From NCBI GenBank assembly GCA_021495925.1, contig JAKEKT010000004.1:124001-188000 (forward strand): DNA of 64,000 bases, written 5' to 3'. The notes beneath the pieces are model-generated. The model did no database searches. It was given only the letters and a program-made list of their open reading frames with translations, and was not told the origin of the DNA. This stretch comes from Diplodia intermedia. Lineage: Eukaryota; Ascomycota; Dothideomycetes; Botryosphaeriales; Botryosphaeriaceae. Of this stretch, positions 1-11,282 are shown in pieces. The stretch's first letter is position 1, and every line of letters begins with the position of its first letter. Position numbers and translations under genes: made by a program.

Positions 1-1156
1 GCAGGTGGTGCGAGTGCTCGTGGACCATGTCGACGTTGACGGCATCCGAGACAGCAATGTTGCCGAGCGTGATGCAGGCGCAGGTGCGCAGGATGGGGCT
101 GGGCGAGGAGAGCCAGGCGCCTTGCTCGCGGATCAGGGGGGAGGAGAGGGTGTAGAGGCGCGTGAAGTCGTCCGAGGCGGTGATGGCGGCGATGGCGTTC
201 ATGACGAGGCCGGTGGCGATGCGCAGGTCTTCAAGGAAGTCTTTCTTCTCCTCGTCGTCCATGGAGGCCTGGAGCTGGTCGAGCTGGTCGGTCTTTTGCT
301 TGAGCAGAGCGGTGATTTGGGACATGCCGTCCGAGTGGAGGATCTTGGACTGGATGCTGCCATCTTGCAGGTAGACGGACGCGGCGGCGATGAGGTGCTT
401 GAAGTCTTCCCATTCCTCGCAAGAGGAGAGGCTCTGGATGACGGCGTTCAAGCAATCTTCAGACTCGGCGAGGACGTCGTCGGAGAGCTTGTCGGACACC
501 CAAGCGAGGAGCTCTATCAGCTGGGAGACGTTTGGCGGATCGTCAGGTAAGTGGCGGCATAGCTGACGGTCGAGGCGCAAGCCTGCGGCCTCCTTTTGTG
601 CAGGATCTTGTCGTCTGGTCAGTAGTTGAGACGGAGAGTTGAGTGCTCCGGTTTGGCCCTACCGTATCCGAGACAGGTGTTGTAGAGAACGCTGACAGCA
701 ACGGGCAGAAGGGCAGGGTTCTGCAAGCAGCTCATGATCTTGTCCAGGAAAGGAAGCACAACTGCCCTCGACTCATCACGGTCCGCGACGCCGTTGCCGA
801 CTGCACGCAGCAACTGCTTGGAGGAGGCTGTCGGGAGCGATGCCGCGTCGAGGCTTTCCAGGTAATATTTTAGAATGCCCGACTGCTCGATGGGCTCGCG
901 CCATTTTGCTGCGAGTCGTGTAAGCAGGGTTGTGCCGAACTGCGGGAGTGTCTGGATAGTTACGGTCGCGGCAGGCGTCGGCCAACGATTCGATTAGCCT
1001 GTCCCACAGTTCGGGTTGATCGCCTCTCCGGAGCTCGTCGAGCCGAGCAAGCAGAGGCTCAAGCGACTGCCGGCTTGGCTCCTGGTCTGGCGAATCAAGG
1101 AAGGCCTTGACTGCTCCAATGAGCGAAAGAGGGTCGTCTGCGGCGGGCCAGTCCAT
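1..1156 (-). CDS. SmgGDS/RAP1GDS1-like armadillo-repeat protein, 3' part missing
   Basis: Exons on the minus strand are 1156-964, 908-663 and 606 to beyond base 1; the 3' end lies outside the window. The two introns (963-909 and 662-607) have GT..AG borders and keep phase. After the joins the product reads through helical armadillo-type repeats, with the segment DPKWREP spanning the first junction, LYNTCLGYDPAQ the second, and a later stretch ACITLGNIAVSDAVN. This resembles SmgGDS (RAP1GDS1, Vimar), a chaperone-like exchange factor for small GTPases of the Rho/Rap type. The start at 1156 is the first ATG of an open frame. It shares a 358-base upstream region with the divergent DPM3 gene. Family assignment rests on repeat character and the ITLGNIA-like segment, so another armadillo protein is possible. 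Confidence 0.72.
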
Positions 1157-1514
1157 GGTGAGGGCGAGGGCAAAATGGGGAGATATCTGGAACGGGAAAG
1201 GGTGACTACGTCAGTTCAGCCGGGCGCTTAAGAGGGTGATTTGCTCGGCTTCTGGGGCCTTCGATAGGGGACCGGTGTGCCGGGGCCTTGCCGCCTACCC
1301 AGCTACCTCCGATCGCCGTCACGTGCGCCCGGGGCCACCTTGGCTCTTGGCTCTCCGCCGGCCGCCTACGTTGCGCGCTGAGCTCCGTCCGCAGCAGCAG
1401 CAGCAGCAGCAGCAGCAAAACAGCTCCCCTCGACTTGCCTTGCCACCGTCCGCTCCTTAACCTCTCGCTTACACCACTCTCCTTACGCGCCTAATTCCCA
1501 GTCCGAATTTCATC
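1157..1514. promoter_or_regulatory. Shared divergent upstream region with a (GCA)9 run
   Basis: This 358-base gap separates the starts of the SmgGDS-like gene and DPM3, so it must hold both promoters. It contains nine perfect GCA units at 1391-1417, which in the DPM3 direction lie about 100 bases before the start codon. Pyrimidine-rich sequence follows up to the ATG. No TATA box is obvious. Confidence 0.55.
1391..1417 (+). repeat. (GCA)9 trinucleotide microsatellite
   Basis: Nine uninterrupted GCA units. They lie outside the two flanking reading frames, probably in the DPM3 leader or promoter. Confidence 0.9.
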
Positions 1515-1931
1515 ATGACCCGCGCCCAGCAAACCATCTCCCTGGGGCTCCTGCTCTCCTCCGTACGCCACCACCCCTCCGCCGTGCTGCCTCGCAACCG
1601 TCCCCGCTAACTCAATTGCCAGCTCTATCTGGCCCTGTACCTCGGCCTCGTCCCGCTCTCTCCCAGGGTCCAGGAGGAACTCATCCCTGTCGTACGTAAC
1701 CCGACCGCAACGCGCCATCCCCTCGTTTCAACACGGCAGGATCAATTGCTGACAATTACTTTGCAACAGCTTCCTTTCTGGGTCCTCGTTTCTTTCGGCG
1801 CCTATCTCCTCTTCAAGCTGGGCCTGGGTGTCTTCACCTTCAACGATGTACCGGAGGCGCACAAGGAGCTGATGCTGGAGATCGAGCAGGCCAGGAACGA
1901 GCTGTCGGCCAAGGGTGTCGACGTCGACTAG
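1515..1931 (+). CDS. dpm3: Dolichol-phosphate mannosyltransferase subunit 3 (DPM3)
   Basis: Exons 1515-1562, 1623-1691 and 1770-1931 give a 92-residue protein, the usual length of DPM3. DPM3 is the small endoplasmic reticulum membrane subunit that tethers the catalytic DPM1 subunit; the complex makes dolichol-phosphate-mannose for N-glycans, GPI anchors and O-mannosylation. Two hydrophobic segments (about residues 5-25 and 40-60) are followed by the conserved FNDVPEA motif and a charged coiled tail (ELMLEIEQARNEL) that in the family binds DPM1. Both introns have GT..AG ends and are in phase. The gene is divergent from the SmgGDS-like gene. Confidence 0.9.
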
Positions 1932-2172
1932 ACAAGAAGAATGCGGAAGGAGGCATAAGCTGGAGTTCTAGGAAGGTGGAGAGACTGCCGCTCGCATCTC
2001 CCCAGGAAACGGGGGTATGGCGTCTTCAAAAGATGATCTATTGTACTTTCTATAAGGACGCGTATGCCGCACAGGAGCCTACTTGGCTGGGTATAATCTA
2101 TCGGAACGGCGCAACAAGCCTCCCAATCGCAAAATGCGAGGCTTCCAGTATTTACAGGCATCAAGGCGTAGC

Positions 2173-2964
2173 TCAAGCATGAGCTTCCTCTTGCGCGTGC
2201 TGCTCCTTCAACCTCTTCTCCGTCTTCATAAACTGCCTAATGCCGACGGGAATGTTCTTCCACAGCTCCTCCTCCGTCGGCTTCTCGGGCTGTGCGTCGT
2301 TCAGCTCGCCCAGCTCTCCCAAGTCAATGCTCCAATTCGTCTCGCTCCCGCCGCCATCGTCGTCCATGGAGCTCACCACATGCGTCGGCGTCCCCTTCGA
2401 CGCCAGCATGCCGCCCGTGCCCTGTCCCTTTAGCCTCTTATCCGTCTCCTGTGCCCTGATGCGTGCCTTGGCCTCAGTACTGGCCGCAGCCCACTCCTCC
2501 AGGTCTTCGCCGTAGACGTCCCACACGCAGTTGACGCAGCCCGACATGCAGCAATTATCGGGTTCCTCGGGCTTCGGCGGCACGCGCACGCCCGCTATCA
2601 ACTTGCTCCCAGCGTCGCGCTTCTCCTTGCGCTCCGTCGGCCCTGCCAGGCGCGAGCCGAACACGATGCGGCCCTTGGCCAGCGTTTCCTCCTTGGTGGT
2701 CTTGGGCAGTTCGTCTGGAGGCGGTGGCGCGGGCGCGGTGCGCGTGGCGGCGGGCGTTTGGTGCAGCGGGTGCGCGAGCATGTCGGCGTAGAACCCTTGT
2801 AACGGCGTTGCTTGCTCGCCGGGCTTCGAAATGTGGTATTTAATGGTGCGTCGTTGCGCTGTTGTTATTGCTGTTACTGCTGTATTGGTGCGGGAGCGGA
2901 TCGAGGGTCGGGGCTGCCGTAGGCAGCTGGCGCATAACGAGAGGCGGGGGACGGGAGAGGCCAT
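2173..2964 (-). CDS. Oxidoreductase-like domain (OXLD) protein, probably mitochondrial
   Basis: A single open exon of 263 residues. The N-terminus is rich in Arg, Ser and Ala with almost no acidic residues for about 45 positions, as in a mitochondrial presequence. At about residues 133-152 is the cysteine signature EPDNCCMSGCVNCVWDVY, typical of the oxidoreductase-like domain (Pfam Oxidored-like; human OXLD1, yeast YPL107W). The rest is charged and low in complexity. The exact biochemical role of this family is unsettled. I chose the ATG at 2964 because the long in-frame extension upstream looks random and the presequence begins here. Its upstream region (2965-3331) is shared with the divergent CENP-O gene. 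Confidence 0.8.
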   Translation of the reverse strand: MASPVPRLSLCASCLRQPRPSIRSRTNTAVTAITTAQRRTIKYHISKPGEQATPLQGFYADMLAHPLHQTPAATRTAPAPPPPDELPKTTKEETLAKGRIVFGSRLAGPTERKEKRDAGSKLIAGVRVPPKPEEPDNCCMSGCVNCVWDVYGEDLEEWAAASTEAKARIRAQETDKRLKGQGTGGMLASKGTPTHVVSSMDDDGGGSETNWSIDLGELGELNDAQPEKPTEEELWKNIPVGIRQFMKTEKRLKEQHAQEEAHA

Positions 2965-3331
2965 TGTGCCGTTGTGGATTGGCAACGGGAGTCGTGAGAA
3001 GATGGTGTCTCGTGCGTGATGTACAAGAGCCGGTATCGGGCCTCGAGTCCAGTTGCGTCTCAGCGAGATGAGATATCCATGCTGGAAGAAGAGAGGCGTG
3101 GGGGTGTTGGCAGAAGTGAAAAAGACCGATGAAGTCATCCCGGCTTTGCAGCAAGCAGGGACCGGCATTTCCGGCCTCGGAGCTCTTTTCCGTCCGAGGG
3201 CCTGCGTCTCCGTTGCCGCCCGCCCGCGCGACGCGACGCGTGCCCGCAGCAACCATTCACCAAACAACGCGACAACCACAGCCGCCGCCCATGAACGGCT
3301 GCACATTTGCAAGCGCCAATCAAGAAACAAA
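2965..3331. promoter_or_regulatory. Shared divergent upstream region, OXLD / CENP-O
   Basis: A 367-base spacer between two divergent start codons. Open frames crossing it look accidental. No distinct motif was recognised. Confidence 0.5.
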
Positions 3332-5294
3332 ATGGCCGAACCATCGCCCAAACGCCGCAGGACCTCTGTCGAACCACCTGTAGTCACCGACAACGGCGAT
3401 TTCCGTCCGCGCAATGCCCTTCGAAGGACGCCTCCGCGCCGTGCATCGTTTCTGTCTCCGACCAAAGCCAGCCTCGCCCGTGTCAATCCCGAGGTTCTGT
3501 TGAGACGTGCCTCCGCCGCGTCTGCAGCTGCCGAGCCCGACGAGCCGTCGCGGCCGCCCAGCCGTGGACAAAGAGCGCTCGCGTATGTGTTGGGGGAGAA
3601 CCAGCAGAACCCAGACCTGCCGTCGGAAGGAAACAACGCCACCGCGTCAATGCAGCCGCATGGTGGCGACCAGCGCAGACGCTCGATAGGCGGGCGCCTG
3701 TTGCCGACCAGAGACGTGCTTCAGGCTGCAGCGGCGGATCAGTTGGCCCACGAGAGCGCGGCGCAGGCGGAGAGGAGGGTGGCCGAGATGGAGGACGACT
3801 TGCCTACGTACCCGAAAGGGTCGCCGGCTGCGAGGCCAGATCTGCCGCCGCCGGAGGGACTTTTCTCTTCGCCGAGTAAGAAGGCGAGGAGAAACAAGTC
3901 CCTCGGTCAGCGTCTGTCATCACCATTCAAGCCGCGGGAATTGCCTTTGAGGTCGGAGTCTGCGGGGAAAGGTACGAACGCTAGTGCGGACAATCCGGGT
4001 CTCGCGGGCGAAGAGCTGGTGAGGGATGAAGGCCGACACGTGCAAGAGTCCCAACAGGCAACGGATCCTGCTGTCAATGAGAATAGGCCACCGCCTGGCG
4101 TGCCGAAGATAGAGGTTGGTTTGAAGGAGAAGGAGAAGGAGAAGGAGAATGAGAAGAACCGCCTTCAAAAACAACTACACAAGATGCAGGAAGAAGTCAA
4201 ACAGTACGAGCGAGAGATTGAACTCGGTCGCACAGCTCCCGAGGAAGGGAGCGCCGAGGACGTCTCTGCCTTGATCGCTCTCATTACCAAGGCCGACTCG
4301 TCCCCATCGTTATCAAAACCAGAAGTCCCATCGTTGTCCTCCCTGCTATCCGCGTTCTTGCCTCTTGCAAAACCGATCCGTCCACCCAGCCCACAGCTCG
4401 AGGAATCCAAGAAGTCTTTGCCTTCCCACGAGCCTGTTGAACTGGACAATCCGCTTCCGTACCTGCGCCTATTCACCGCATTTGAGTACAGCTCTAAGGT
4501 AGATGTGGGTCAGGATGGAGGGCACCAGATCCATTTCATCGGCATGCGCTCGCCAGATTCTGCACTTCATCTCGATTTGAGGCTAGCTGCAGACCCGACT
4601 ACCCAAAGTGTCTCGAAACTAGATATTGAGCGGCTCTCGCCTTGGGCTTCTCACGACTTGGGTGTATGGATCAAGATGCGAGCTGCAGAGAATGACGTTG
4701 GTGCAGTTTGCTGGGCTACCGAGTCCTATTATGATCTTGCAACCAAACGTGCGAAGTGCTGGGCGCATTGCCACAGGAATTTCGCCCGCCTCTTGGACCA
4801 TGGCCCGCCGGTTCAGAATGGACAAGGTGGCAGCAACAGACCTGTTCAAAGTGGGGGAGCGCATCAAGAGGTCCCTACGAGCTCTAATCTCCTAGAAGAG
4901 GAGACCGAAGAGGTTTCGGGAATTGGCAATAATCTCGTTGTCGGGGACGGAGAAGAAAGACCGATCAAGAAAACGGAATTGCTGTACAGCCTTGGTCGCG
5001 AAAGCATCACTCTGCGGAACAAGCAAGTAATGCTCAAGGTCTCTTGGAAGATTCGTTTCGATTGGACTGGTGAGGCGGAGTCGGTTGTTGGTGCAGATGT
5101 AGCTCTGCCTGGCGTATGTAAGTGCTCACTGGCTGGGCTAGCAACAAGCTTCTGCTAATGACACGTTCACAGGGCGCGAAGCAGACGATCGGGGCTCGCT
5201 ACGCAAAATACCTACAACGTTTGACAAGCTTGTAGTCGAGATGGGTGTCTTCGAGGCAACGAAGACCATGGTTGGGTTGCTTTTCAAGGAATGA
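3332..5294 (+). CDS. CENP-O family kinetochore subunit (Mal2/Mcm21-like)
   Basis: Exons 3332-5117 and 5173-5294 encode 635 residues. The 55-base intron splits a TGG codon and restores the conserved end: residues reading KIPTTFDKLV then GVFEAT and VGLLF close the CENP-O fold. The N-terminal half (to about residue 260) is disordered and rich in Ser, Pro and Arg. A short coiled coil follows (about 265-305, beginning with a KEKEKE run coded by AAGGAG repeats at about 4126-4157), then the globular CENP-O region with PLPYLRLFTAFEYSS. CENP-O proteins are part of the inner kinetochore COMA/CCAN complex. Length is greater than in yeasts because of the N-terminal tail. Assignment comes from the C-terminal domain; I did not recognise a function for the tail. 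Confidence 0.75.
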
Positions 5295-5428
5295 CGGCGC
5301 CTTTGCATTACTGATTACGTCTTTAGAAGATACCCAGTCTGATTGCGATACATTGACGCAATTGCATCCTTCCAGTCAAGTGACCAAACATGGCGAAGCA
5401 AGCACTGCTGGCGGAAGTTGACGACCGA

Positions 5429-6588
5429 CTAGAGAGTCCTTGGCTGCTTCGGCTCGATGCCACCGTCCTTACGTCTCTTCTCCACAGGGCTATCGCTGCG
5501 GTTCCTCGTAGTCTCCGAACTCCCCGAGCCCGCATCCGGGCGCTGAACATGCCTCTGTCTCTTGTGGCGCGGTCGGTTGTGGGATTCGGCTTCACCGTCA
5601 GCTAGGGAACTCCCGTTTGAAGAATCAACACCCCCGGCTCGGCGATGGCCCCCGGACATGGATGAGCGTTGGTCACTTGGCATGCCTTGGCCATAAGACC
5701 CACTGGCGTCGGGCAGAAGTCTGCCTTTGTTCGTCACCCGTCGCTTCAGCACCTGAAAGTGCTCTATATCGTCCATCTCGTCGGCCCGTTCGTCGCCCGT
5801 CTCGAGCTCGTCGATCTCGTATTGGCAGTCGTTAATGGCGGCGCGGGCCCGCTTAGGCGCTTCAATGCCACGCGGGCCGGAGAAGGGTGGGAAGCGCATG
5901 TGCGGGTCAGGCAGGTCACAGCCAGCAGGGACATGGATCCACTCGCCGCCGCCGCTAGGACCGCCCATGGTGTGCAGGACGCTGTAGGCACGCTTCTCGT
6001 CAAGAGCAACGTCGGCGCCCTGCGACTTGAGCAGCGCCTTCTCCCTCCAGTCGGGACCATAGCGCCGCGCCATGGTGTCGCCACAAATCTTGACCAAGTT
6101 GTTGAGGACGAGGACCTGGATGTCGAAGCGCGGCTCGCGCTGGTAGAGCTCCCAGAAGTGCTTCACCGAGGCGTACGTGTGCGCCTCGACGAGGCTGATG
6201 TAGCTCACCTTGGGGCCGAAGTAGGATTTGGGCGAGCGATCGAACACAGTGGCCCTCTTTTTCCAGCTGACGGTGCACGTGTACTTGACCATGTCTTGGT
6301 TCATCATGGTGGAGCCACTCCAGTTGAAGGCGATGACCCCTTCGGGCTGCATGATGTTGCACATGGCTGGACAGCAGTCAGCACTCGCGGTCTCGTGTCT
6401 GCTGGCGGCTCTTACTTTCGATTTCTCTCTTCAGCTTTGCGTGCTGGACTTTGTTCATGGTCGTCAAGCCGGCGAAGGATGCGAGCACGCTGGCGCCCGC
6501 GTGCACTACGTGTGAGCACCTGCCAAGTGGCGCAACTCAGTAACCTGTTCTCCAGCCTGGCGCTGATTGACTTGGTGACTTACCCCAT
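5429..6588 (-). CDS. Uncharacterised conserved-looking fungal protein
   Basis: Proposed minus-strand exons 6588-6584, 6519-6416 and 6366-5429 give 348 residues. The second intron is well supported: GT..AG borders, phase kept, and sequence flows from KLKREIE into TMCNIMQPEG. The first is weaker; it places only ATGGG in the first exon, giving an MGC N-terminus. Residues about 35-190 look like a folded domain (FNWSGSTMMNQ, FDRSPKSYFGPKVSYISLVEAH, MARRYGPDWREKALLKS). The last 130 residues are low-complexity, Ser/Arg-rich, and include runs such as RPRHKRQRH that could be a nuclear signal. I do not recognise the family. The start may lie further upstream. Confidence 0.55.
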
Positions 6589-8739
6589 GGTGATGGTGTT
6601 GGCAGGATTGACGAAGGGTGAAGCTGCAGCGAGAGGGGATCAGCTGCCCTTTGAAATGCCACGACGACGAAACCGCACGCAGATACAATCGGTTAGTAAC
6701 ACGGTCAACGTCCTGGTAGCCAATTCCCCGCGTGATCACTATCATCTTCGGCTCCATGCTCTCTAGAAATAGAAGGCGTACCACGTAATGGATCCCAACG
6801 GACCACAGCAGCACGGTTTGAAGTATTGCAACTCCCTTGTGACCTTGTGCACTAAACCCGATGCCCATCTCGTCGCGATACCTTTGTGGTGTTTGGATCT
6901 TCATTTGTGACGTCAAGGGCCCGGACGACGGCCACATGGCCCGAAGCTAGGAACTATCTTTGGCTATGCTTATCCGAAGCTACCGTACTTGGGTTGTCTC
7001 TTTACAAGAACTCGTGACTCACTCGCCTCCTTTCATCACGTCGGCGTTGATGCAGCTGCTGTGTTCACCGCGCTGCTTGAAGGTGGCAACATGTTCCTAC
7101 AGAATCAATCTGAGGAGAGTCTAGCCGAGCTGGAGGAGCACAGGTTGCCACTGCGGTGAGCTTTGCAAATTCGCGTGCGCGGAGGCCTTCGGATAGCCGT
7201 CCCAGGGGTTAGCGTCGTACAGATTATCTGAGAGTTCCTGGGCGCCATTGATTGCAACATGGACGTGGCCCCTAGACTTGTGTAGGCCGTCTCTCCCGCT
7301 GAATCCATGATCCACTTCAAACAAAGCATTGGGATGTTCTTTACTGTACATTCCGTTCTTGAGCGTTCGCTCGCCGTGTTTGCAAGAGAAAGACGCACGG
7401 GACGAAGGTAAATCAGAGCTTTGAGATTCGTCGGAACCAGGTACCCGCCCTTGTTGACTGTTGCGTGTCTGCCCTAGACGTCCTGTTTTGGTTCTAGTCT
7501 GCCGAATATGCGATCGGGATGGGTTAGTCGCGGTCCTTTGACTATTGAAAGCTCCCGATTCGTTACCACGCTTCCTTGCACATAGAATATATATCCCTCC
7601 AAGCTCACGGTGACCAACAAAAAGAACAGTCGATCCTTTAATGGCCCGCAAAAGGACGCGGCATTCTTCCAACGTGGGTAATTTAAGCACATATCCGGAC
7701 GTATCTACGAGCTTTAAAACTGTACAACCACACCTAAACATGCGTAGGACTGACGCAGGTGGACTCGATTCGAATGTAATTCTCTGTGTAACTCAGTCAA
7801 GCAAGGCATTGTGACAATCGGCAAAAACGACAAGTTGTCGGTTGCCTCGAAATCAGGATCTTACTTGATATCAAGGAACACCCGTTCATCTATTGGAGGT
7901 TTGGTGTGTCCCCCTCGTCCAGAAACCTCTTTGCGGACTTTCAAATCTTGCGAACCTTTACCCATGGCTTTTTAGTGTCCTTCTTGGCTTGCTCTGCCAA
8001 GCACCTATCCCAAACCAGACATCCACTTCTCGCCAAACCTTATTTCCGGGCCCTCCACCACTGGGCCCCTCGAGCTGGTCAACGTCAAGCTCGCCGCCCT
8101 GCTGAAATGAACGATAGTGCTTCTGGCAGCGAGCAGTCCGTGCGAGCTTTTCTTGTGTCTCGAAGAGTGAAAACTTCCATTCTACTTCCGGCACCGATGG
8201 TGACCGGTTTCACTTGTGGAGTCCTAGACCCTTGAAACATCCAACATCTACAACTACCGTCGAGCTTACCTAACGTAAGCTCAACAACCGTATGTTGCAT
8301 CCTACTCCCACCAAAAAGACCTACTCTTTATACAGCGGCTGACCCTGCGCCTCTACAGCCGTGCTCCCACCGCCACCATCATCACTTCGGCCCGAAAAAG
8401 ACCAGCTACATGCTAGCGACGCCAGCGACGCCCACGACGAGCTGTTGGTCGTTTCCTGCCCCTTTCCCTGCTCCAGAGTGTCAGGGAGAAGAAGATGAAG
8501 CGGAGGAACGAGTGTGTGAGAAAAAGGACTTGCTTGTCATCCCATTCTCGAGAGGTCGTTGTCAAGAACATGCCCCGTGGTCGAGGTTTAAGACAGGCCA
8601 GAATCAAAGGGAGATAACAAAGTGACAACATCCTCAGATAGCATCGCGATACGATGATACTTATGTACAGTGTAACTACCCCATTTTGCGCTATTTAAAA
8701 GCATGCATTTTTGTGCTCCCACAACCAACCGTTGCGCAT
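6589..8739. other. Intergenic; no supported gene
   Basis: A 2.15-kb stretch. The longest open frame (7741-7121, minus, 206 codons) has no recognisable domain and no intron structure, so I do not call it. Positions 7900-8700 include CT-rich sequence. Confidence 0.5.
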
Positions 8740-10199
8740 CTATGTCTTCTGAGCCAATGAAAACCCAAACTTGCACACCCTCGCCGCCACCACGCTCAAG
8801 CAACCTCCAATGGTCACGATGCCTCCGAAGAGCCACAAAGCAGTAAAGCCATGCTCGCTCTGGATGGCGCCACCAATGGGCGTGCCTACGAGGATGCCGA
8901 TGGCGATGCACGAAAACGCCTGGCCCATGCGCGTGCCGATCTTGCTGCGGTCGGGGCTAAGCATCACAAGAATGGTCGGCGGCAGGCTGACGAAGGTGCC
9001 GGAGAAGAAGCCGTACAGCACGCAAAAGACGACGAGGCCGGCGAGGTCATGCACCGCAATGAGACACAAAATCAGTACGCCCGAGAGTAGGGCACACGGA
9101 GCGATGGTGTTGAAGCGGCCAATGCGGTCGGCCAGCATGTTGGGGAAGATGCGGCCGAAGGCCGACGACGCGTTCATGATGGACAGCATGTAAAAGGCGA
9201 GATTGGACGACGTGATGCTGCGGTCGAGGGCGAAGAGCTGGACGTAGAAGAAAGGCGTGTAGAGGCCCATGAAGACGACCATTGCGCCAAGGATGAAGAG
9301 GAGGTAGGGCGGCTCCTTGAAGGCGGGCAGGTCGAGCATCTTGCGGCGCGAGGCGGGCAGCACGCGCACCTTCATGCAGAGATTGGGCACGAGCTGGGTG
9401 GCGAAGGCGATGAAGCCGATGATGCGGGCGGTCCAAGGGAAGCCGATGGGGCCGATCAAGCGGTGCAGCAAGATTGGGTAGATGACGCCGCCGATGCTGC
9501 TGCCGGCAGCGGCGATGCCCGTGGCCGTGGCCAGGCGCGTGGTGAAGTAGGTGCTGAGGATGGCGACGCTGGGGACGAAGAGACAGCCGGTGCCGATGCC
9601 GATGCAGAAGGCTTGGGCCAGCAGCACCTGCCAGTACTCGGTGCAGAGGCTGAGCATCATCTGGCCGAAGACGACGAGGAAGGAGCCGACGACGAGAAGG
9701 TGGCGGAAGTAGCCTGCGTCGTAGATGGGGCCGGTCAGGGCCCCGACGACCATGAGCAGATAGGCCTGGACAGACCCAATCCATGAGATGGACGAAGGAG
9801 TCGAGTTCTTCAGGAGGTCGCTTTCGTAGTAGGTCTGGTAGCTGCCGAAGGAGTTCACGATTCCCCTGGTGAAAGTGTCAGCACTTCCGCGGCCATCTCG
9901 ACAGTCTTCGGGGTGGCTTACCAAGAGTTGAAGAACAAGAAGAAGGCGCCCAGGACCTGCAGCCACGCGAGCAGGCCTCCATTCGGCACCGACGAAACAT
10001 TGTTTATCGAATGCTTCGACTTCCTCGACGCCGTCTTCTCAAGCGGTCCGTGCAGTGGATCTTGCCGATCGGCGACGTCCTCCTCCTCCTGGTCCTGGTC
10101 CTGGTCCTGGTCCTGGCCCTGGTCCTTCTTTTCCGGGTCGGTGTCGGGCGTCGAGGCCGCAGACGACAGCGACTCGGCGCGCTCAATGTCGTCGCGCAT
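8740..10199 (-). CDS. MFS transporter, monocarboxylate-transporter-like (MCH family)
   Basis: Minus-strand exons 10199-9922 and 9865-8740 give 467 residues. The intron joins FFNSW to GIVNSFG, recreating the family's first-helix motif (NSWGIVNSFGSYQTYY). About twelve hydrophobic helices follow, with the usual charged central loop. This matches fungal relatives of monocarboxylate porters (yeast MCH genes), plasma-membrane or vacuolar carriers of small acids or riboflavin; the substrate cannot be read from sequence. The cytosolic N-terminus (to about residue 70) is acidic and contains an alternating Asp-Gln run coded by a CTGGTC-type hexamer repeat near 10088-10125. The sequence ends in SLAQKT. 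Confidence 0.85.
10088..10125. repeat. Hexamer repeat (CTGGTC-type) coding an Asp-Gln run
   Basis: Near-perfect tandem CTGGTC units inside the first exon of the MFS transporter, read on the minus strand as alternating Asp and Gln. Probably variable in copy number between strains. Confidence 0.85.
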
Positions 10200-11282
10200 C
10201 TTCGAGCCGCGGAGTGGTGGCCGGGGTAGTGAGCCGAGGGCGGGCTTAGAAAGTTAAAAGCACTGCTTGCGTGTGTGGCGCAAGCAGAGTGTGGGGGAGA
10301 TCCTTCGCGCTCAACGCCCGCCGTCCAAGAGTCAGGAGAAGAGAGTGGGAGAGCCAAAGGTCGAGGACAAGGGAGCCAAGACGGATACGAGACGGAGAGA
10401 AAAAAGCTGGGATCGTACGAGCGGGCGGTAATGGTTCGGTGGCTCAAAGGAGGCTCGGAGCACGTCACCACAACGGGGAGGCCCTTTTACATGCTGGGCC
10501 CCGCGTTTTCCAGCCACTGATTTGGAGAGCGAGAGCGGCAATGCTGCCCTTCCTGTGCAATTGCCGATTGCCGGGCGCCAACCGCGGGCGTGCTTTCTGC
10601 TCCTTCCCCCTCTGGCCTGGCTCTAATTGGTGGCCGCACCTCAATTCCGCGTCGACCACGTGCTGAGTAATCGACCACCGACCTCTCTACCAGCGTGATA
10701 CCACGTCTGCCAAGACCTCACCTTCCGCACCTCTGCTGAGAAATCCACTCCGATCACGGCGTCTCCATGTCCGCCTCACCAGTTGGTGTAACTATACCGT
10801 GTTAGTATCTGCTTGCTGGAGAAGGAGCCTACCCCTACACGACAAACGAAACAGAAAGTCTGAAAAAGCCTCGAGATGCGAGGCTCCAAGGAAAAGCTAA
10901 TACTGTGGTATACAAGTCGTCATGTCGTCATTCTTTTCCCGCTTCCCCATCCGCTCTCGATCCGGTTTGGGCTGTCTGGTCTAGCCCTCCCTCCATCCAA
11001 CGTAAGAAAGCAGAATGCCTCTGGCCAGCAAAAGAAAACTCGAAATCTTCAACCATCCTTCATTTTCTCTCGCCCAACCCGCTGCCCTGCCCTTCTTGCA
11101 CCTGCCCATCGAAGAGGAAAAGAACTCCGCCAGATTATTCGCACCTGTGTGAAATCGCAATAAGATTTTGGTCCGGGTTCCCTCAACGCCTGCCGCTCGC
11201 TATGCAAAATGCCATTACGCTTTTTTCTTTTTCCGAAGGAGACACTCATCCACAGCGAATGTGAGACTAAGAAACAAGGAAA
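10200..11282. other. Intergenic; no supported gene
   Basis: Holds the MFS promoter and the 3' flank of the BTB-like gene. Several open frames on both strands are compositional. Nothing specific was recognised. Confidence 0.5.

Noticed and set aside
5..550. 181-codon plus-strand frame at the window start
   Set aside because: It is the complement of the SmgGDS-like exon, whose minus-strand reading is far more protein-like.
940..963. A 24-base intron in the SmgGDS-like gene
   Set aside because: Too short and leaves the wrong frame; a 55-base intron (963-909) gives the expected DPKWREP join.
7121..7741. 206-codon minus-strand open frame
   Set aside because: No recognisable domain, no clear promoter or splice context, overlaps other frames. 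Left as possible but not called.
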